Below are positions 63,059-64,000 of a DNA stretch of 64,000 nt, piece by piece (position 1 is the stretch's first letter; every line of letters begins with the position of its first letter). Location: the NCBI GenBank assembly GCA_038093975.1, contig JBBPTG010000020.1, positions 124,001-188,000 of the forward strand, in the 5' to 3' direction. The DNA comes from Chalciporus piperatus. Taxonomy: Eukaryota > Basidiomycota > Agaricomycetes > Boletales > Boletaceae. The translations under genes were made by a program, and so were the position numbers. The notes below the pieces were generated by a model. It was given only the letters and a program-made list of their open reading frames with translations. It did no database searches and was not told the DNA's origin.

Positions 63059-64000
63059 ATGGGTGTCGCTGGTCTGTGGGAGGCAAGTCACAAAATATTA
63101 TCATTGGACTAGCTGATTGACACGGATTGTGCAGGTTCTACGCTCTGCTGGACAGGTTCGATCGCTTACCGAGCTCGCTGTCATAGACGGTTTCGACGCG
63201 AACCCATCCCATCACCGTGGTTTCCGCATCGGCATCGATGCCTCCATATGGTTCTTTCACGCCGCATACGGAAGGGAAGGAGAGAACCCAGAGCTTCGTA
63301 CTCTCTTCTTTCGTTGCTGCCGTCTTCTACATGCGCCTCTCCTCCCCCTCTTTGTATTTGATGGCCCAAACAGACCAGCCATTAAACGCGGAAAGAGAGT
63401 TGGCGGTAACACACACTGGCTCACTCAGGGTATGAAGAACATCATCGAAGCTTTTGGCTTTGAATGGAGAGTCGCCCCAGGAGAAGCCGAGGCAGAACTG
63501 GCCTATCTCAACAGAGTCGGTATCATCGATGCTGTCCTAAGCGACGACGTAGACAACTTTCTATTTGGTGCCACAATGGTTATTCGAAAGTGCGTCAACC
63601 ACCACTGCCCTTCCTTCCTCGCCTGATCCCGTAAAAGCCCGAGCAGCACTCTCTCAGGTAACCGAGCCCATCCAGTCAAAAATGCGCAAGGTAAAGAGGA
63701 TGGAAACCACGTCGTGACGTATGCAGCAGACGCTATCCTTAACAATCCTTCTGTCGGTCTCTCTCGCTCGGGAACTATTCTTGTCGGTCTTCTATCGGGT
63801 GGTGACTACATTCCTGCTGGTCTTCCGGGTTGTGGCCAAAAATTTGCAACTGGCCTCGCACGTGCCGGTTTCGGTGACTCCCTCGTGAAAGCAGCCAAAG
63901 AACTCAAGGGTGCCAAACTCGATGCGTTCCTCGACCAATGGAGACAGGATATCAGAGCCGAACTCAAGACCAACAAAAGTGGCTGCTTGCCGTCAAAGAA
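63059..64000 (+). CDS. GEN1/XPG-like structure-specific nuclease (5' part, cut by window end)
   Basis: Flap or Holliday-junction endonuclease of the Rad2/XPG family. Starts at ATG 63059 with MGVAGLWE, joined over 63083-63134 to VLRSAGQVRSLTELAV. The intron starts GCAAGT, a GC-AG intron. Metal-binding carboxylates are all present: FRIGIDASIWFFHAAYG, LPLFVFDGPNRPAIKRGKRV, FEWRVAPGEAEAELAYLN and DAVLSDDVDNFLFGATMVIR. After a second intron come HVVTYAADAILNNPSVGLSR and TILVGLLSGGDYIPAGLPGC with GQKFATGLA, the helix-hairpin-helix region. The reading frame is open at the window edge. The pattern of GDYIPAGLPGCG fits the GEN1/Yen1 subgroup better than FEN1 or XPG, but full length is needed to decide. 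Confidence 0.85.

Overview
The window is nuclear DNA from a basidiomycete fungus, most likely an Agaricomycete. The evidence is gene architecture (many introns of about 50-65 nt with GT..AG borders and short exons) and family content: DUF6533/DUF6534-type seven-helix membrane proteins, a DM9+vWA protein, an extracellular amine oxidase and Hsp70-12A-like ATPases are typical of that group. Most genes below were assembled by hand by joining exons across frames. I checked start and stop codons directly in the sequence for nearly all of them; individual inner exon borders are inferences.

Layout. 1-2.4 kb: no recognisable gene. 2.4-15.5 kb: housekeeping block with tRNA pseudouridine synthase PUS3 (+), an oxysterol-binding protein (-), an E2 of the UBE2G1 type (-), a DUF6533 membrane protein (-), the RNA polymerase III second-largest subunit RPC2 (+) and an E2 of the UBC7/UBE2G2 type (+). 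15.6-34.4 kb: D-arabinono-1,4-lactone oxidase (-), an Hsp70-like ATPase (-), a small UQCC2/Cbp6-like protein (+), nucleolar Noc2 (-) back to back with an m6A methyltransferase subunit METTL14 (+), a kelch protein (-) and a DM9+vWA protein (-). 34.4-41 kb: gene-poor, with a decayed DUF6534 gene. 41-51.2 kb: second DUF6533 protein (+), 18S rRNA dimethylase DIM1 (-) divergent from eIF2D (+), a disordered single-exon protein (-), an uncharacterised gene and a secreted M28 aminopeptidase (+).

52.7-57 kb is the most unusual part. A P-loop GTPase module and a protein-kinase-like module lie on the minus strand with about 1.3 kb between them. That gap is filled by about 20 tandem, diverged copies of an intron-sized unit. 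Read on the minus strand, most copies start with a donor-like GTAAGT and end with an acceptor-like CTGACAG, and nearly all are separated by exactly 3 nt of variable sequence. It is either one huge intron built by intron amplification or a run of real introns with 3-nt micro-exons.

57.7-59.3 kb holds two DNA transposons side by side, each with terminal inverted repeats and TA target duplications; one keeps the tail of a transposase gene. 60-64 kb: a secreted FAD amine oxidase (-) and the 5' part of a GEN1/XPG-like nuclease (+), cut by the window end.

Functional themes: ribosome and RNA biogenesis (RPC2, PUS3, DIM1, NOC2, METTL14, eIF2D) and ubiquitin/ER functions (two UBE2G-type E2s, oxysterol-binding protein). 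No tRNA, rRNA or CRISPR was found.
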